In this document: positions 27,401 to 42,400 of the stretch, piece by piece
Position numbering within the stretch: the stretch's first letter is position 1
How the letters are laid out: each line of letters starts with the position of its first letter
Source of the DNA: Zygaena filipendulae
Lineage: Eukaryota > Arthropoda > Insecta > Lepidoptera > Zygaenidae
Length of the DNA: 64,000 bases
Direction: 5' to 3'
NCBI GenBank assembly: GCA_907165275.2
Contig: OU015655.1
Span: 8,816,501-8,880,500, forward strand
The notes under the pieces: generated by a model
Databases searched by the model: none
The model's input: only the letters and a program-made list of their open reading frames with translations
Told to the model about the DNA's origin: nothing
Program-made: the position numbers and the translations under genes

Positions 27401-30400
27401 GGAAAATCTGAAAATACGTTGCGTTTTCAATGCATACGCTGTGTTTGTAGTTGAATTTAGATGCTAGCACTGGCATTCCAAGCCAGGATGTGTAATTTTG
27501 CGCTGCAGATCGACTACTCACGCCCCAGGCGGAGCGGCGCGCTCTACCTACCTACCTGCCTACCCGTCTGCACCTGTATATCGTGTGGTACTCATATGAT
27601 ATAATTATGAATATAGAGTAAAGCCAACGAATCAACAAGAAAATTTTTTGATGCTAGGATTTTTTGGTTTTGATTTTTTTTGCGTTAGGTACTGTACGTA
27701 TTTAGATACTTAAACCAGAATCTTACGTAAAACACTTGTTGTCTGTTGGTCTGTTTGTTTGTTGGTTTGTCTGTCTGTCGTTCGATAATTATTATGATAT
27801 AGATCTAAAACTCACAACTTTTGATCAACAACAGTTAAAATTTGCTCTCCGTTACAGAAATGATCTACTCGTTAATTTATTCGATATGACCTCATATTAA
27901 AATAACACAACTAGTGTTTCAATTAGTTATCTAATAAACACAATAGGGCCAAGTGAAATGGCATTAGTTATGACTTATGATAAAGTTGTTGCAATCAATT
28001 ACTCAATCTTAATTAGTTTTCGGGCAACGCTATAGTAGCAGCAGGTATAAATTCATTACTCGTCTATATGCTGAGTTGGTTTTTTAACCTATGGTTGCTT
28101 CCCGGGGGGTGTGAAGGGGAGAAAGGGATACGTCGTGCCAGTTGTGAGCGGGGGGAGGGGGTTGGGGCAGGGGGTCGATCGCCATGTAATGTGATAACCC
28201 TCATCCGCCGGCGCAGGTAACGAATTGTGATGCCCAGCCAACCCTGTTGATGTTTAATACTATTAGTTCCTCGATAGCTGCTAATATGTGCGACACCTCG
28301 CCTGTTTCCATTCTATAGAATGTATTCGGATTATCTGACGTTTGGTCACAACTGATATACATAAAGTAAGTACCTAATATAAATACTACACAAATATTAA
28401 AAAATTATACTACAATGTGACTTGTTATATTATATCATGGACAAAGTCATTAAGAAGGGCATTATTTACAATGACTGAACGGCATGGTTAAAAGTAATTA
28501 GTAACATGTTTTGGAAGAGTGTCTTGTGGCCTAAAATCCATAGATATTCCAGAAAATGATTATCTTTGAATTTCATTTTAAGTTTAGGCTTGCAAGAATA
28601 AATAAGCTAAACCATAATAATAAATCCCTTTTTTGTGAAACCAAACAAGTAATGAGCACGGTAACACTACATTTATTATTTGTTCATTAATTCCAGTGAA
28701 TGAATAAATATAATAATGGCCTTAAAATAGAAGACGGATCTTTGTAAACTCACAATATCCAACCCAACGGGAATCGAACCCGCTACCTCGTCATTGGGGG
28801 GCGGCATGATGACCCCTACCGTCGATCCGGTCGATTAAATCAGAACGTCGAGACCAAAATAATGGTTACTTACTCAAGCAAACTGACCGTTTGGCTGCTG
28901 TGAGTGTGCAATCTATTTTAACTATATATACACACTGTTGTCATAGCAAACTGTTACACGATTACATTCGCAACAACACACATTGGCGCTATTCACAAAG
29001 GTATTGTACCTTAAGTTGCGACTGCTCATATAAAATAAAACATAAAATATTAACAGCCCTTTGTGAGTCGCGAAATACAACTACTTGTATAGTTTTATTA
29101 TACAGTTTTTACATATGGACACCTTAACATTTAAAAATGTTATATACTCAACAATGCAGAATACCTAAACTAGTAAGTTTCGTACTCTCCGTAGGCCGTA
29201 CGGTTAGACCGGTAGTAGGTAGATGGAACGGATTATTTTCGCTTGTTTTATTTATTTATTCTTTATTGCCCAGAATATACAAACAAAAACTTGTTCTGTT
29301 ATTAATACAAAACTTTGTTTGACTATTTCAGTTCAATTTGATGACTTGTCCTTTACCATCTCCGAGACTCATAACTTGATGGATTACAGATATCTTATTC
29401 AGAATGGATCCAATTGAGTAAAAGTAGAACAAGCTCAAAAGAGAGCATAATATGATTAAAATGAGATAAATATTGTCCCAATAGTCATTCTGATGAAGGT
29501 CAGGTACCTACATGCCATACGACCCTCGTAACCATATAAAAATTAGGTACCTACTTCTATTTCCTACGTCGAACCAGTAATTAGATGCAACTATACAACT
29601 TCAGTCTGTTCCCCTAGTGGTTAAACGTAGGTCGTATCTGTGGCTGCATTCATTCCCACTTCTGCAGGGGGCTCTGCCCCGACGCTGTACCTAACCTCTG
29701 CTGCCTCCCCTTCAGAGAAGGCCTACGTCGTCGTCCCGGAGTTTTTTACACGTGGGAAATTCGGAGTTCCCGCGAGAACTCCGGAGATTGTGAATTTGTG
29801 AGCTTTGTAGGGGGTGATCTCTGGATCTACTGAACCGATTTTAAAAATTCTTTCACTTTTAAAAAGCTGCAGTAAATCTGAGTGACAGGGTACTTTTTGT
29901 CTCGGGATTCCCGCGGGAACTCCGGAGTTTGTGAGTTTGTGAGATTGTAGTATAACTTATAAGAAGCTACAGTGATCTTAAGTGACATAGACTACTTTTA
30001 TCCCGGAATTCCTGCGGGAACTCCGGAGTTAGTGAGTTCGTGAGATTGTGAGTATGTAGGGGGTAATTTCTGGATCTATTGATCTGATTTCAAAAATTGT
30101 CTTTGACTTAGGGTAGCTGGTCAGCTAGTCCTAGATAAAGACAATATTTTTGTATAGATATCCAAGGTATAATATTGTATCAAGTACCCTTAATTCTTAT
30201 CAGTGCAAGCCCTTTTAAGAGTGAAAATAGTCCCATCCGCTATAAAAAAAAAACATATATTCTAAGATTTATTTTTAAAAAATCATGTAGTATTGTAACT
30301 TTTGATGATAAACTAATGTGTACCATGTGATAACAAAAAGCCCTGCTTTACATATATTCTAAGATCCATTTCTTATTTAAATGGAATGTCTTGAAGATAA

Positions 30401-33400
30401 TAATAATATGATTTTATATAGTGGCTGGCGTTAGTCTCACTCCTGTATAAGGGTCATAAAAATGAATGTAATTGATGTATCTGCATAAATCAGAGACGTG
30501 GTATTCACCGTAATTTAGCTAATAATAACAAGCAAAGCGTGATATACAACATTGCTAGCTCTAGACTCATTACCTTGACCAGCCGGCCGGCGTACTGATT
30601 GTGAGATGCGAGTTAAAAAATAACGTTATGATACTAACAATTTCCGCTGAAGGAAACGTGAGGTAGATAAATTTTAAAATAAAAACAATAGTCGTTCATT
30701 TAGCCTAGTAGTATTAGTTTCTTTACGATTAGAGTATGATTTAAATTATTATTATTATTTTGCACTAAATGGATTTTAAGTTATTGACGCAAAACGATCC
30801 AATAAAGTAATATAAAGTTAAACACATATTTTTAGTATAGAGTATATTTACAAGTGGCTATTTCTAGAAAAAATCATCTAAGACATCAAGAAACAGTAGA
30901 TGATAATGAAAACATTCACTACGCTCGCTGTATAATACCTGCATAATGAAAAATAAGTGTCCGTTAAGTGTCTGTCTGTGAGCTACCGGTCTATCAATTA
31001 ACTGTACTCACATATACTATTTTTTACACATAGGTCACTCAACAACGGGTGTAGTCATTTTTTGACTTTAATATGCAGGCATAAGAACTAAGATTGTTTA
31101 GCTACTTTCTTTGCAGTCTGTACCTGCCTACGTGTTATCTGACATACGGAATTCGCAATTTGAGGGAGAGGAAATTAAGAATTTCAATACCAGAAACTGC
31201 AACACCTGCAATTCTCATTTTATATGAACAAGAATTATCTTTGTATATTAGTTGTAGTCGAAGGTTTTTCTCCCGCATATTCCCTGCATATTATTTTTTG
31301 CCGGAATAAAAATATCTTATAAAGCACAAAATAGTTAAAGCGTAGTGTTGTCTGCACAAACGGTTGGATATAATCGTTGCACTATTTGTAGTGGTCGATT
31401 AATTATTTATATGTACAACTAAATTTTGCTTTAGTTTCCAGTTGTACCAGAGTAAAAAGTATTCTAAATTAATATTATAATAAGTCAGTATATAATAATA
31501 AGCTACGTACAGTCCACGCTAAGTCTACAGTATTATTATAGTTTAAGAATATAGATTTATAAGGGCCATCGGCAATTACTCATTTATTCTTGAAACTCTA
31601 ACGAATTCTACTTGTTTACCTCTGACTATTTAGCCGTCTCTCTAATCATTCTCTATAGAAAGTAAATAGGTATTACAAACTATTATAATTAATAATTAAA
31701 CAATATACCATAAACTTTTGAATATTTAATTATGTACATTGTAACATACATACAATAACATTCATTTTTCCACAAAATTAAAGAAATTTATTTAAACTAA
31801 GCTCTTCTTCTAATAAAAATTCACTGAACAGATCAATTTTCTGACTCGTTTTTGTCGTCATTATGTGTATTTACGATATGACGAGCGAGATCTTCGAAAG
31901 TCGAAAAGCCGTTGACGCATACACCGCAAAGGAAGTCCGGTCCCAGGTGAACTTTAGCCATATGATTCTGCAGACCCTTCTTTGTTGCAAACACCTTGTG
32001 ACAGTGTTTGCATCGAGCGCCATCCGTGTGCTTGTACAACACGTGGCTGTGTAGAGCCGTCACAGATGTGAACTCGCGCTCGCACCAGTTACAATTAGTT
32101 GCTCCCGGCGGGTGTATGATACTCATATGATTGACCAGCCCACGTTCACTAGTAAAACAACGTCGACATAATCCACACCAATTGTTCTTTGCCTGCGGAT
32201 GCTTGTATTTAATATGATTACGTAAGGCGACCCGCGAATCGTACACCTTAGAACAAGAAGGGCAAGGCGACTTTGCCATAGAGCAGTCGTTGGCATGATT
32301 ATCTAGTAGTTCAGGTGTGGCAAAGGTGCGATAGCAAGCCTTGCACCGGTGCTGGTAGCGGTGCATATAATGCCTGTGCTTTTTCAAACTCAACATCGAC
32401 GGATACTTCTTGTCGCATAGCGCACACTGTATTTCGATAGTTTCTTCCGAGTGTTTAAGCAGGTTGTGCGATTGCAGCGTGTCCTTCGTTTTATAATACT
32501 TCCCACATTTCTGGCACATGTGACCCTTGCTTCCGCTCGCTTCGCAGTCCCGGTTGCCGTCGTCGTTCAGTATGTCGCGCAGCACGACCGACGACGAACT
32601 GAGATGTTCTTCGATAACAGAGTCCAAACGCTTTATATCCACTTCTATTTCAGCCGTCATTTTAGTATCTGTCATTTTTAATAAGTAACATTAAATCCAA
32701 TATATTATGAATTAAATATTATTCGATAACTTCTTACACAAAATGTCAACAAGTCACGCGTAAAAAAAAAGAAAATCGCAGTACAATTTTTTTTTTCTTT
32801 ATTTTTTTTTAAAAGGAGTTGTGATGTAAACTAATTCCACCTTGAGATCTAATTAACTAAACTGCTGTAAACTCAATTAAACCCGTTGTCACGAGTCAAC
32901 ATAGTATGGTTCCGGGCGGTAAAATGTGGTTACTGGTGTGTTAGGTCACCAAGACACTAGAATATAAGGCGGTTAGGATTTGTAATAAACCAAAATCGGT
33001 TTCGTACTTGCTTAACAAATAAATCGTTAGACTGGACTTTGCGGTTTTACGATTAAATTGTTTAGGGTCAAACCATAAATATTACAAATTTTATTTTGTA
33101 TTTGTTTAAAATATTACGGTGATTGAACGTGATTGATATTTGGAATTGATCAACGGAGTATAGTCAAAAAAATATGGATATAGTTTCACCACATTATTAC
33201 CATGGATTTTTTAAACTTTACTTTCACTATTATAAATAGGCAGGCCGGTAATAAATTCGATTAAAAATAAAAATAAATTGGATTCATATTTTTTGCGTGT
33301 CTATAGAGTATAAATATAGGAATATTTAACATTGTTCATGGTTGTTTATGGAGGGTGTGTGTGTCTTTGTGATGTGATCGTTGTACGTATCGGGTCGCAG

Positions 33401-36400
33401 CGAGGTCCTCAGCGGCGCGGGCGCTCCGCTCGCCGCCTGGCAGGACCAACAGACGACTCACGCGCAACGAGAGTCGTTACCATTCAGGTGAGTCGCTACT
33501 CTGTATGGAAAACTGTCACAGCTGTTTTGGCAACATTGGTTATGGGTATGATGCAGTGGTGTGAGGTCATATTTGTTTGTATGTGATAATAATATTGAGG
33601 CATTTTTTCATTTCATATTACGCATGACTCATGAGTCACTTGCACTGTGTTTTATCTTAGTCTATATCTAAGATTGTTAATGTATTTTTTCTTCAAGTGA
33701 CTAAATTAACCAACGCGGTTCGAGAAATGAGAAAATGACATATACAATAATATTAGTCGACAAATACAATAACTATTCAAAAAATACCTGACGTAAAGCT
33801 ATTTGTGTTCCTTCCAATTTCGACAACTAAACAAAATTTTATCTGTAGTTTGGGACAATGAGTCGGTTAATATTTCACTATTTTGGTTTTGAATCTAATA
33901 TTTATAATATTACATCTATACTCGTATTATACATTGAATACCGCATCACATTCGAAAACTCGACGCGTAGGATTCTAGAATAAATAAATAAATAGATATA
34001 GTTTGGCTGCTACGTTAAATCAGGGTTGCCAACCTTTGTTAGCTTGGTAAACATTAGTGCGTTAGGTCCACACCCAACTTACACACCCATTATTAAGTAC
34101 CATCAGACGCAAAACTCCTATAAAGCGTTGGATTCCAAAACTTTATTCTAGTAACATAACGAATAAAATCATGATTTTGGGTCGGATTTAAATAAAATTA
34201 TTCAAAAAGCAGACTTTTTTGATGATTTTAGCTTTTCTATTGTAGACACGTAAAAAACCGAAGTGAAGCCAATATGAATAGTACATAAATCATCTTGGAA
34301 AAAGTTTCTTGTGGATACTCGAATTAGTTCAGACTATTTGAATAACATTTCTTTATTATATGTTGTTTTCTTCTTTTATTTTCTGCTTTATATATTGCAT
34401 TAACATTTTAAGTTTCACTTCTATTGTTAGGTATGTATTGTTTGTAAGCTGTAGGTATACGGCATTGCATTATCTCAGGGATTGCGAACGAATGGCATGC
34501 ATGCCATTAGCACGTGTGACGTGACACAATATTTTGGGCACATCATTCAAAACTCATTATGCACTAAGAAAAGTGTGTAGAACTTACACATCCCCATAAT
34601 CACAAAGTCAAAATAATTTGATGGCACGTCTATGACCTCATTAAACATAAAGGTTCGCTTGCCCTGCATTATCTAGTACTCGTATGTTCCGGCATTCATA
34701 ATGTACGTGTGGAGTTGTAGACACAGTCTCGATTTAGAAAAACCTTCAAGTTGCAAATCTGTCGCCAAGCACATAACGGTGTGTTCCGGCAGCCTCACTT
34801 GAAAGCCAGTTCCCATCCCCATTCCAGGTCGGCAACGCACCTGCATGCCTTCTGGTGTTGCAGATGTCTATGGGCGGCGGTAATCACTTACCATCAGGTG
34901 TACCACTTGCCCGTTTGCCCCCTATGACATAAAAAAAAACCCCAATTATGTAATTTCATAAAACCTTATATATCTTATGTGAATAATAAAAGTGCATTCA
35001 CATACGTATATTACATTACCGTGACGTCATTTGAGACAGGACCATAATAATTGTCATGCTGGTTTATCAAACAAATAGGAGACTAACAATAATTTAAACG
35101 ACAATGACATTATTCGAGCGTGCAGCGTTTTTAAAATTAAGTAGTGCGATGGCCGATGAGTTATTTTCGTCTCACTTGTTGAAATAAATCCTGTTATATA
35201 CCCTACAAGTAAATAGATAAAGTCGGGCTTTGCAATTTTAATGACGAGACCTTTTTTGCGTGCAAAATGTTGTAACCTTAAGGGCTCTGTAGTCTGCAAA
35301 ATATTTTATACATGGTGGTGCTGTTTAATGATCGGGTGTGGTAGACATTTCAAACGAACCAATCGCTTCAAGGCTCAAGAGATAACGTTGTCGTGCTCTA
35401 AATTATATACCTACACAAATGTCCCAAACATCTATCAAGAATGCTAAACATATAGGTTCAAATATTATTATAATTTTTCAGCATGAATAAATCTGCAGCT
35501 CTTAATCATTTACTAATTCTTAGTTAGAAGGTTATAAAATTAAGATCTTTTTTATAATTTTGACTATTAAAGTGTGTAGAACAAAAAATAAGTGTTTGAA
35601 CGGCCGTTTGAGTTCGAGATCGGTATTATTATGAGATAGGACTTTATAAGAAACTTTTATCTAAGTATAACAAATAATTTTCATTCAGGTTATACCCGAT
35701 ATTATTTCTAGAATCTCATTTCTAGACACACCTAGGCCACTGCATTGTGTTAAAAATAATACAACGCTTAAAGTTTTCAGACGATCAATGACCTCTTAGG
35801 TTAAAGGTACATTTTGACATTATTGTATTGATCCGCCTTTGTTACTTAATTGTATTTCTTCTAACAGACAAGCTTCAATATTTTCATATAATTAGGTTTT
35901 TATTTTTGGTCTGATAGTATGTGATTTCGTTAAAATACATTTGCATAACTATGTTTGCAATCTTTTAAATTTTTGATATTGAAATGAAAATAAGATGAGC
36001 TGTTATAAAATTTTAATGCATTGTAAAAGAACGGTAGGTACCTATCGTACAACAAAAGCATCGTACGGGTTAACATAGCTGGGCCCTTATTAACTATGAC
36101 CAACAACATTCCGTGTCCATATCGCGCGTCCCTAAAACACATTTCCAAACGTTCTAGACGCCAAGATATAAGAAATTATATTTCTTTATTATTTTTGCGG
36201 TGTCTTATCTTAACGCGGCGTGTTATGATCATGTGAATAAGGGCCCTGGTAACACATAACCACGTCCCGAAATTGTTACTCGTTGCCTCGCGTCGAGGGA
36301 ATTTCGTGGATTGTCTCCACGAAATTCCCAAAATGAGTGTATTAATTTGTTGAGATTACATTGAGCACTGAGTTATTATGCTAATCTACGTCTTTTGCAA

Positions 36401-39400
36401 TCTGGAGCTTATGATTATCTTTATTTATTTATTTAAATTTTAATGTTAACTATACAATATATTTTATTTCTTTTATATATTAATAATAATAATGTCTTAG
36501 CATAATCACTACCCAAACAGTAAGAATCATTAAAATGTTTGAAAATTATTTGAATAATTTTTAGTCCTCCTTATTTTACCTGTGGACGTCGTCGATTCGG
36601 TCACCCGTTATGTTGTAACTTATTCAATGGGCATGTTGACTAATATTTATTTTTTAGTCCGTCTTGTAGATTATTTAAAAATATTGGACACGTATTTTTT
36701 CTTTTTTTACGTAATAAAAAATTACGGCGATATATTGAGTTGAAATTTCGCGTGACGTCACTATTCGGACTGCAGTTTGTATTGCGGTTTTAGCGGTCAG
36801 TGACGTCACGACCCCCTCACCCTAAACTTTAATGCGCTTTATCTCTGTATACTTTGATTTATTTGAAAAAGCAAAAAATACGTGTATATTGTTTTTTTAT
36901 TTTCTAATTTATTGACGGACTAATTAGAATTTTGATTTTCAAAAGTAGTCCACATCCCCATTACATCTATACTAATATTATATAAAACTAAACTTTCTGA
37001 GTTTGTGACGTTGTAGGGGGTAATCTCTGGATCTTCTGAACCGATTTTGAAAATTCTTTCACTTATAAAAAGCTACGGTAGTCCTGAGTGGCATACTTTT
37101 TATCCTGGAATTCCCACAGGAAGTCCGAAATTACCGCGGGTGAAACCGCGGAGTACCTACAGCTAGTGTTATATACACCAAAAACATGAAAAACCCTTCC
37201 AAATCGTGCAAGTAAGGCAAAGTAATTTAGTATTTAATTTAGTAATTTGATATCATAGAAATCATTGTTACCATGTCATAGTATTGAACTTTAATAGTAA
37301 TGCGTTGTATAAAATCTTATGTATCTTTCTAGATATTGTTATTATAACGATACTGTCTATCTGTATATACGTACTTTCCAAAAGCATTCATAGTAAATAA
37401 TTACATTGCATGCACTTTAGTAATGTTACAGCATGATGCCCCTTATTGGTTTTCTATTGTAAATAATTGACAACCTAACTGCGGTAATGGAGAAGTTTAT
37501 CTGTTCTGTTTTGCATGAAGTGTTCTATTCTTCTCATGGGACGTCTCTGAAACCATCCTTTGGAAGTAAGAATTATAACTCACATAAATAAGATTATAAA
37601 GTAATAATTAAAATTACTTTCTCACGCATTGGCTGTGGATTAATCTTCCATAGATGATGATTTCAGAGAGAGAATTACCTACCTATTGAGTTTCTAATGC
37701 GTTATGCATTTCAGAAGTGAGGCAGGAGGCGGTACAGCAAGCTTTGGCCGAAATGCAAAATCGGCCTAAGCCTTCGCTGCCGATGCCGTCAAAACGCACC
37801 TCGATGATGGCCAAGAGCCCAGACAGAGAAAGACATGATCTTTGTAAGAATTTAAATTATCACTCGCTATACATAACAATGCTTCTCTTATTGTTTCCAA
37901 GCATTTTTTCCTTCCAATCCATTGGTGAAATGAGTCAGCAATACATTTTACTTGACAAAAACGGTCAGGTGGTGCTGCTGAGTACTCTGTGTCCACTTTT
38001 TATCAGACATTGAATGATATGTATATTATATTCAATACGAATAGAAACTTTACTCACCAATATCGATCCTATAGTAGGTCCTACTAGTGCAAACTTTCTT
38101 GAAAACTAGATAGTAAGAGTACCTTCTTACGCTCTTTGAACATCATAGGCTCAATGCTGTACTTCTTTTTGTAATGTTGGGCATTTTTCCGTAATCCAGC
38201 GTCTAGTTCTGATGAGGATTCATGCGCCGGGGATGCGGAACTCCCCCCGCCCCCGGAGCTGGGCTCGCCTCCTGCCCGCCGCCCCGCCGCGCCCCACCCC
38301 CGCGGACACCCACACCCGTTGCCGCAGCCGCACCACCAGCGGGAAAAGAAACACGTGCCACGAGAGAGGACAGAAATCGATCTTTCCGAAATTACGCACG
38401 TGCCTGCGTGTGAGTTTATTTTCACGTCACTCAATAAGTCTCGAGGTTTACTCACATGACTGGAGAGATGGCATGGATTTATAGAAAATACCAACCTTTA
38501 AAGTTTATGACAGCATAATCATAATTTACAAAATACAACGGTTTTAGTGTAGTTACTTTATTAGTCTCGTCATTTAATAGAAAAGTGACCTCTCACTATT
38601 TTCTAAAATATATAAATACATATACAAATTTAATCGCTAGCTAGCTAGCTTAAATTTTTCTTTACTTACACGCTTTAATGTACAATATGGTCGTATCTTT
38701 TTAAATTTACTCGGTAATTTATATTTTCGTAATGTACGGTCTTTAAATATAGACGTCGATAATTACTGTTATCATTGCCGGTAATATTTCTGTATTGTAT
38801 TTATGATAATAACGTTACACGAGTCCTTATCTTTAGCCAAACAAGAACTCTGTTTATTAGGGAAGTTACAAAAATAATACATTTCGGAGACACGATACAA
38901 TTATAATAGATAGCATTTTGCATTGTGCTTTATGGTGACAGTCATAATGCTTTATGTCTCACTCGGCTCGTGTGTCGTATGCCTCACAAATTTCCGGCTC
39001 TGGTTCGTTCCAAAAGGGGCAATCTACAATCGTGGATAAAGAAAACCGGTCTTGTTTATTTGATCTTTGTTCGTCTAGCTAGAATATCCGTAGAAAAACT
39101 GAATTCCCATCAATTAAAATAGGACACTATATATAGAGAAGAAGTATGAGATGTAATATCAATTATCATCCATACAAACTTTATTAACAGGAATAGTCTC
39201 TATGTTTATTTGTACTTTGTAAAAGGTAATCTTTGGAATTGCTCAACCGACTTTAATAAAACTTACACTGATAGGATGTTACGGTATCTCTAAATAATAT
39301 AGGACACTTTTTATCCCGCGACGAATTCACGCGTGTGAAATCGTCGTACTGTGGACCCGCGTGTAATGTCCAGTATGCGACAACCTTATTAATCGTAACG

Positions 39401-42400
39401 GTTTCTTTCAGCTATTAGGAAATAGGTATGGTACCCGGCTATGAAAATCAAAATTATATTGAGCGCGTCATTTAGATATAGTAAAAAATAATAGACATGT
39501 ATATTTTGCTTTTTCAAATCAATGTAAAAATACTTAGATGAAGCACATTACACTAGGAATAAGAATAATGATGTCATAACCTCACATAAACTGTACTTAC
39601 CAAGTCGTGACGTCACGCGACATGAATTTAGGGCCTTTATATTTTGATTACCTAAAAAAAGAAAAAAGATACGTGCCCAATATTTTCAATTAGTCTACAT
39701 GACGGACTAAAAACTGAAATTTAGTCACGTAGCCCATTAATATATTCAAACACCCTGACGTAGCCCCATAATTGGCGTATAACGAAGTTGTCGTCGCAAG
39801 CAGACATCCAGCCCGACGTGACGCACACGTCGTCGGACGCGCGCCGCGGCGGCGCCCTGGTGGCGGACCGAGTGCAGTGCTACGCGCAGCCCGAGGACAC
39901 CGGCACCGGCACCGGCCGGTGGAAGGTCGGCGCTTGATTGTACAACACCTCCCTCCGCCTCACCCCACCCCGCCCTGTTCTGAACAGTAAAATCCACAAA
40001 AGTTAACTAATATAGTAACTCTCTGCTCGGGAGTTTCCGCGGAAACTCTGTGAAATCCATTTTCGATTGCGATTTCGTGTTTAGTCATTAACTTTAATTT
40101 ATTTTTCTTATTTTGAGAGGAATGTTCAAATGAAACTGTTAAGTGTAACTTACTCACTATCGTTTCGGTCCTTTTTTCTAAATGTCGACTCTAAAAAATT
40201 CTAAAAACATTTACTGCATCTAGCAGTAGGTACGCTTACCTACCTATACCTAGCTACCTACGTTGGGGCAACTTCATCAAATTGACGTGAACTATAGTCG
40301 TGGTTCATTTATGACAAATATCCGGTTATCGCTTGCTGATAAAATATTTTCGACAATCGCTCCCCGATGATATTGATTATTCTCATAAATGAATCACGTC
40401 TGCATTTTGTTTACAACTCATTATGACACACATAGGTACACACACGACGCACGCACTCAATAAACAATTTAACATTTCAAATTAGGTGTCGGCAAAAATT
40501 CAACAATTGCTCAACACTTTGAAGCGCCCAAAACGTCGACCGCTGCCAGAGTTCTACGAGGACGATGACATAGAGTTAGAGATCGCAGCTAATCCCAAGG
40601 ACCCGAATGCGCCGAAGCCGGAAGGCGGCACTATGACACCCGCGGTCGGGGAGCAGCTGGTGGTGCCCGCAGGCCTGCCGAGGAACCTGGAGGCGGCTCT
40701 TCAGAGATACGGCACTGCTTCCTTCAAAGCAAACGTTGCCACCGTACTAGATCCGAACGGGAAGCTCAGCAACTCGCTCACTTACGGTAGGTGGTTCTGA
40801 CAGCCGTAGATGTTAATTCGGTACCTACATATATATATCTGGACATGAAAAGCATATTATGGTCGGATCTCAACGTCTGACCAAAACTACCATACTATAT
40901 GCTTTTTTTAAGTCCAGATATTAAAGTTGTCTCTTATGTTTAATGTTCTGTCGTAAACATTATTTTTCTCTTTCTATTGTTAATTATTATTATTGTTTGC
41001 GAAAAGTCGACTATTATACTTATCATGTTTAGGCATACATTTTTTATTTGACCAAAAATAAGATATCAAAACAGAACACAATTCGCCAAGGAGCTTTATA
41101 CAATACTAGCTGTGCCCCGCGGATTTACCCGCGTGAGTTTCAGAATTCCCGCAGTAACTCCAAAGTCTAATTTACTCCCTAAAAATCAGCCAATTAGCAG
41201 TGAAAACCCCGTCAATATCGGTCCTACCGTTTCGGAGATTCACCCGCGTGAGTTTCGAAATTCGCCCAGGAACTCTAAAGTTTCAAACTTATTTTATGCT
41301 ACAAAAAAGAATTAGCGAAATTGGGACCAAAGTAAATAGAGATTAATTTTTATATAACTAGTTGCCCCCGTGGTTTTACCCGTGCTAATTTCGGAGTTCC
41401 CGTGGGAATCTCAGCATAAAATACATATATAAACCTTCCTCATGAATCACTCTATCTATTGGTGAAAACCGCATGAAAATCCGTTGCGTAGTTTTAAAGA
41501 TCTAAGCAAACATAGAAACAGACACAGCGAGAAACGACTTTGTTTTATACTATGTATTGATATAATATAGATATAGATTCGTTTTGTCCATAACAGGCAA
41601 ACTACTCAGCCGCTCGCTCAAAATCGCTCACGCCTTGCTCAACAAAACGTTCACGTCGAAGTACAGCAGCGGCGGGCCGCTGCTGGGCGACTGCTCCATC
41701 AAGCCCGGGGACCGGGTGGCGCTGGTGTACCCCAACAACGACCCGATCAACTTCATGTGCGCCCTCTACGGCTGCCTGCAAGCGGGCGTGGTGCCCGCGC
41801 CCATCGAAGTGCCGCTCACCAGAAGGGACGCGGGCCTGCAGCAGGTCGGCTTCCTTTTAGGATCGTGCGGTATACAGTACGCGCTCACCTCGGATAACTG
41901 TTTGAAAGGTGAGAATTGACAACTGTTCGGCTTGTTAATTTAACTGCATAGGTATTCGCTTAAGCTCTGTGAATCCAATAGGTATTATGTACCATAATCA
42001 TATTTGTATTGTAACGAATTATACGCAGGGCGCATATTCGTCATCGATACTTGCTACTGCAAAACAGCCAGTGAAACTGAATAATATATGTTACGCGCGG
42101 TATCTCCTTATTCCAAATGTGCGAAATGAAAAAGATGACGGTTGATTTCGATCCACAAACTATAACTAAAACATTAGAGTAAATAGCTATTTAATTGGCA
42201 CTGTAGTCTATATCTTCGCGTTCCAATTGGGTATTCTCCAAGGTATGAATATCAAAATTCTAATTAGTCCGTCAGTTAGAAAATAAAAAAATAATAGACA
42301 CGTATTTTTTGCTTTTTCAATTTAATGAAAATGAACATAGATAAAGCGCATTAAAGTTTAGGGTGGGGGGCTCGTGACGTCAATATTCATTATAAGCGCC

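Larger units (their letters stand above)
21677..37714 (+). other. DIP2 intron 3 (16 kb) hosting a nested gene and an alternative exon
   Basis: It carries the antisense zinc-finger gene (31833-32675) and exon 3b (33401-33487), along with repeats listed separately. I see nothing recognisable in 21850-22170, 22740-23440, 23560-24000, 24300-28080, 30140-31780, 32700-33350 or 34940-36290, apart from simple AT- or ATT-rich runs such as 26690-26715. Confidence 0.85.

Noticed and set aside
28763..28850. Possible tRNA gene on the minus strand
   Set aside because: Only the B-box region fits; there is no A-box and no cloverleaf, so I list it only as a possible SINE fragment.
36297..36329. Short hairpin as a microRNA precursor
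   Set aside because: The 14-bp stem is too short for a standard animal precursor.
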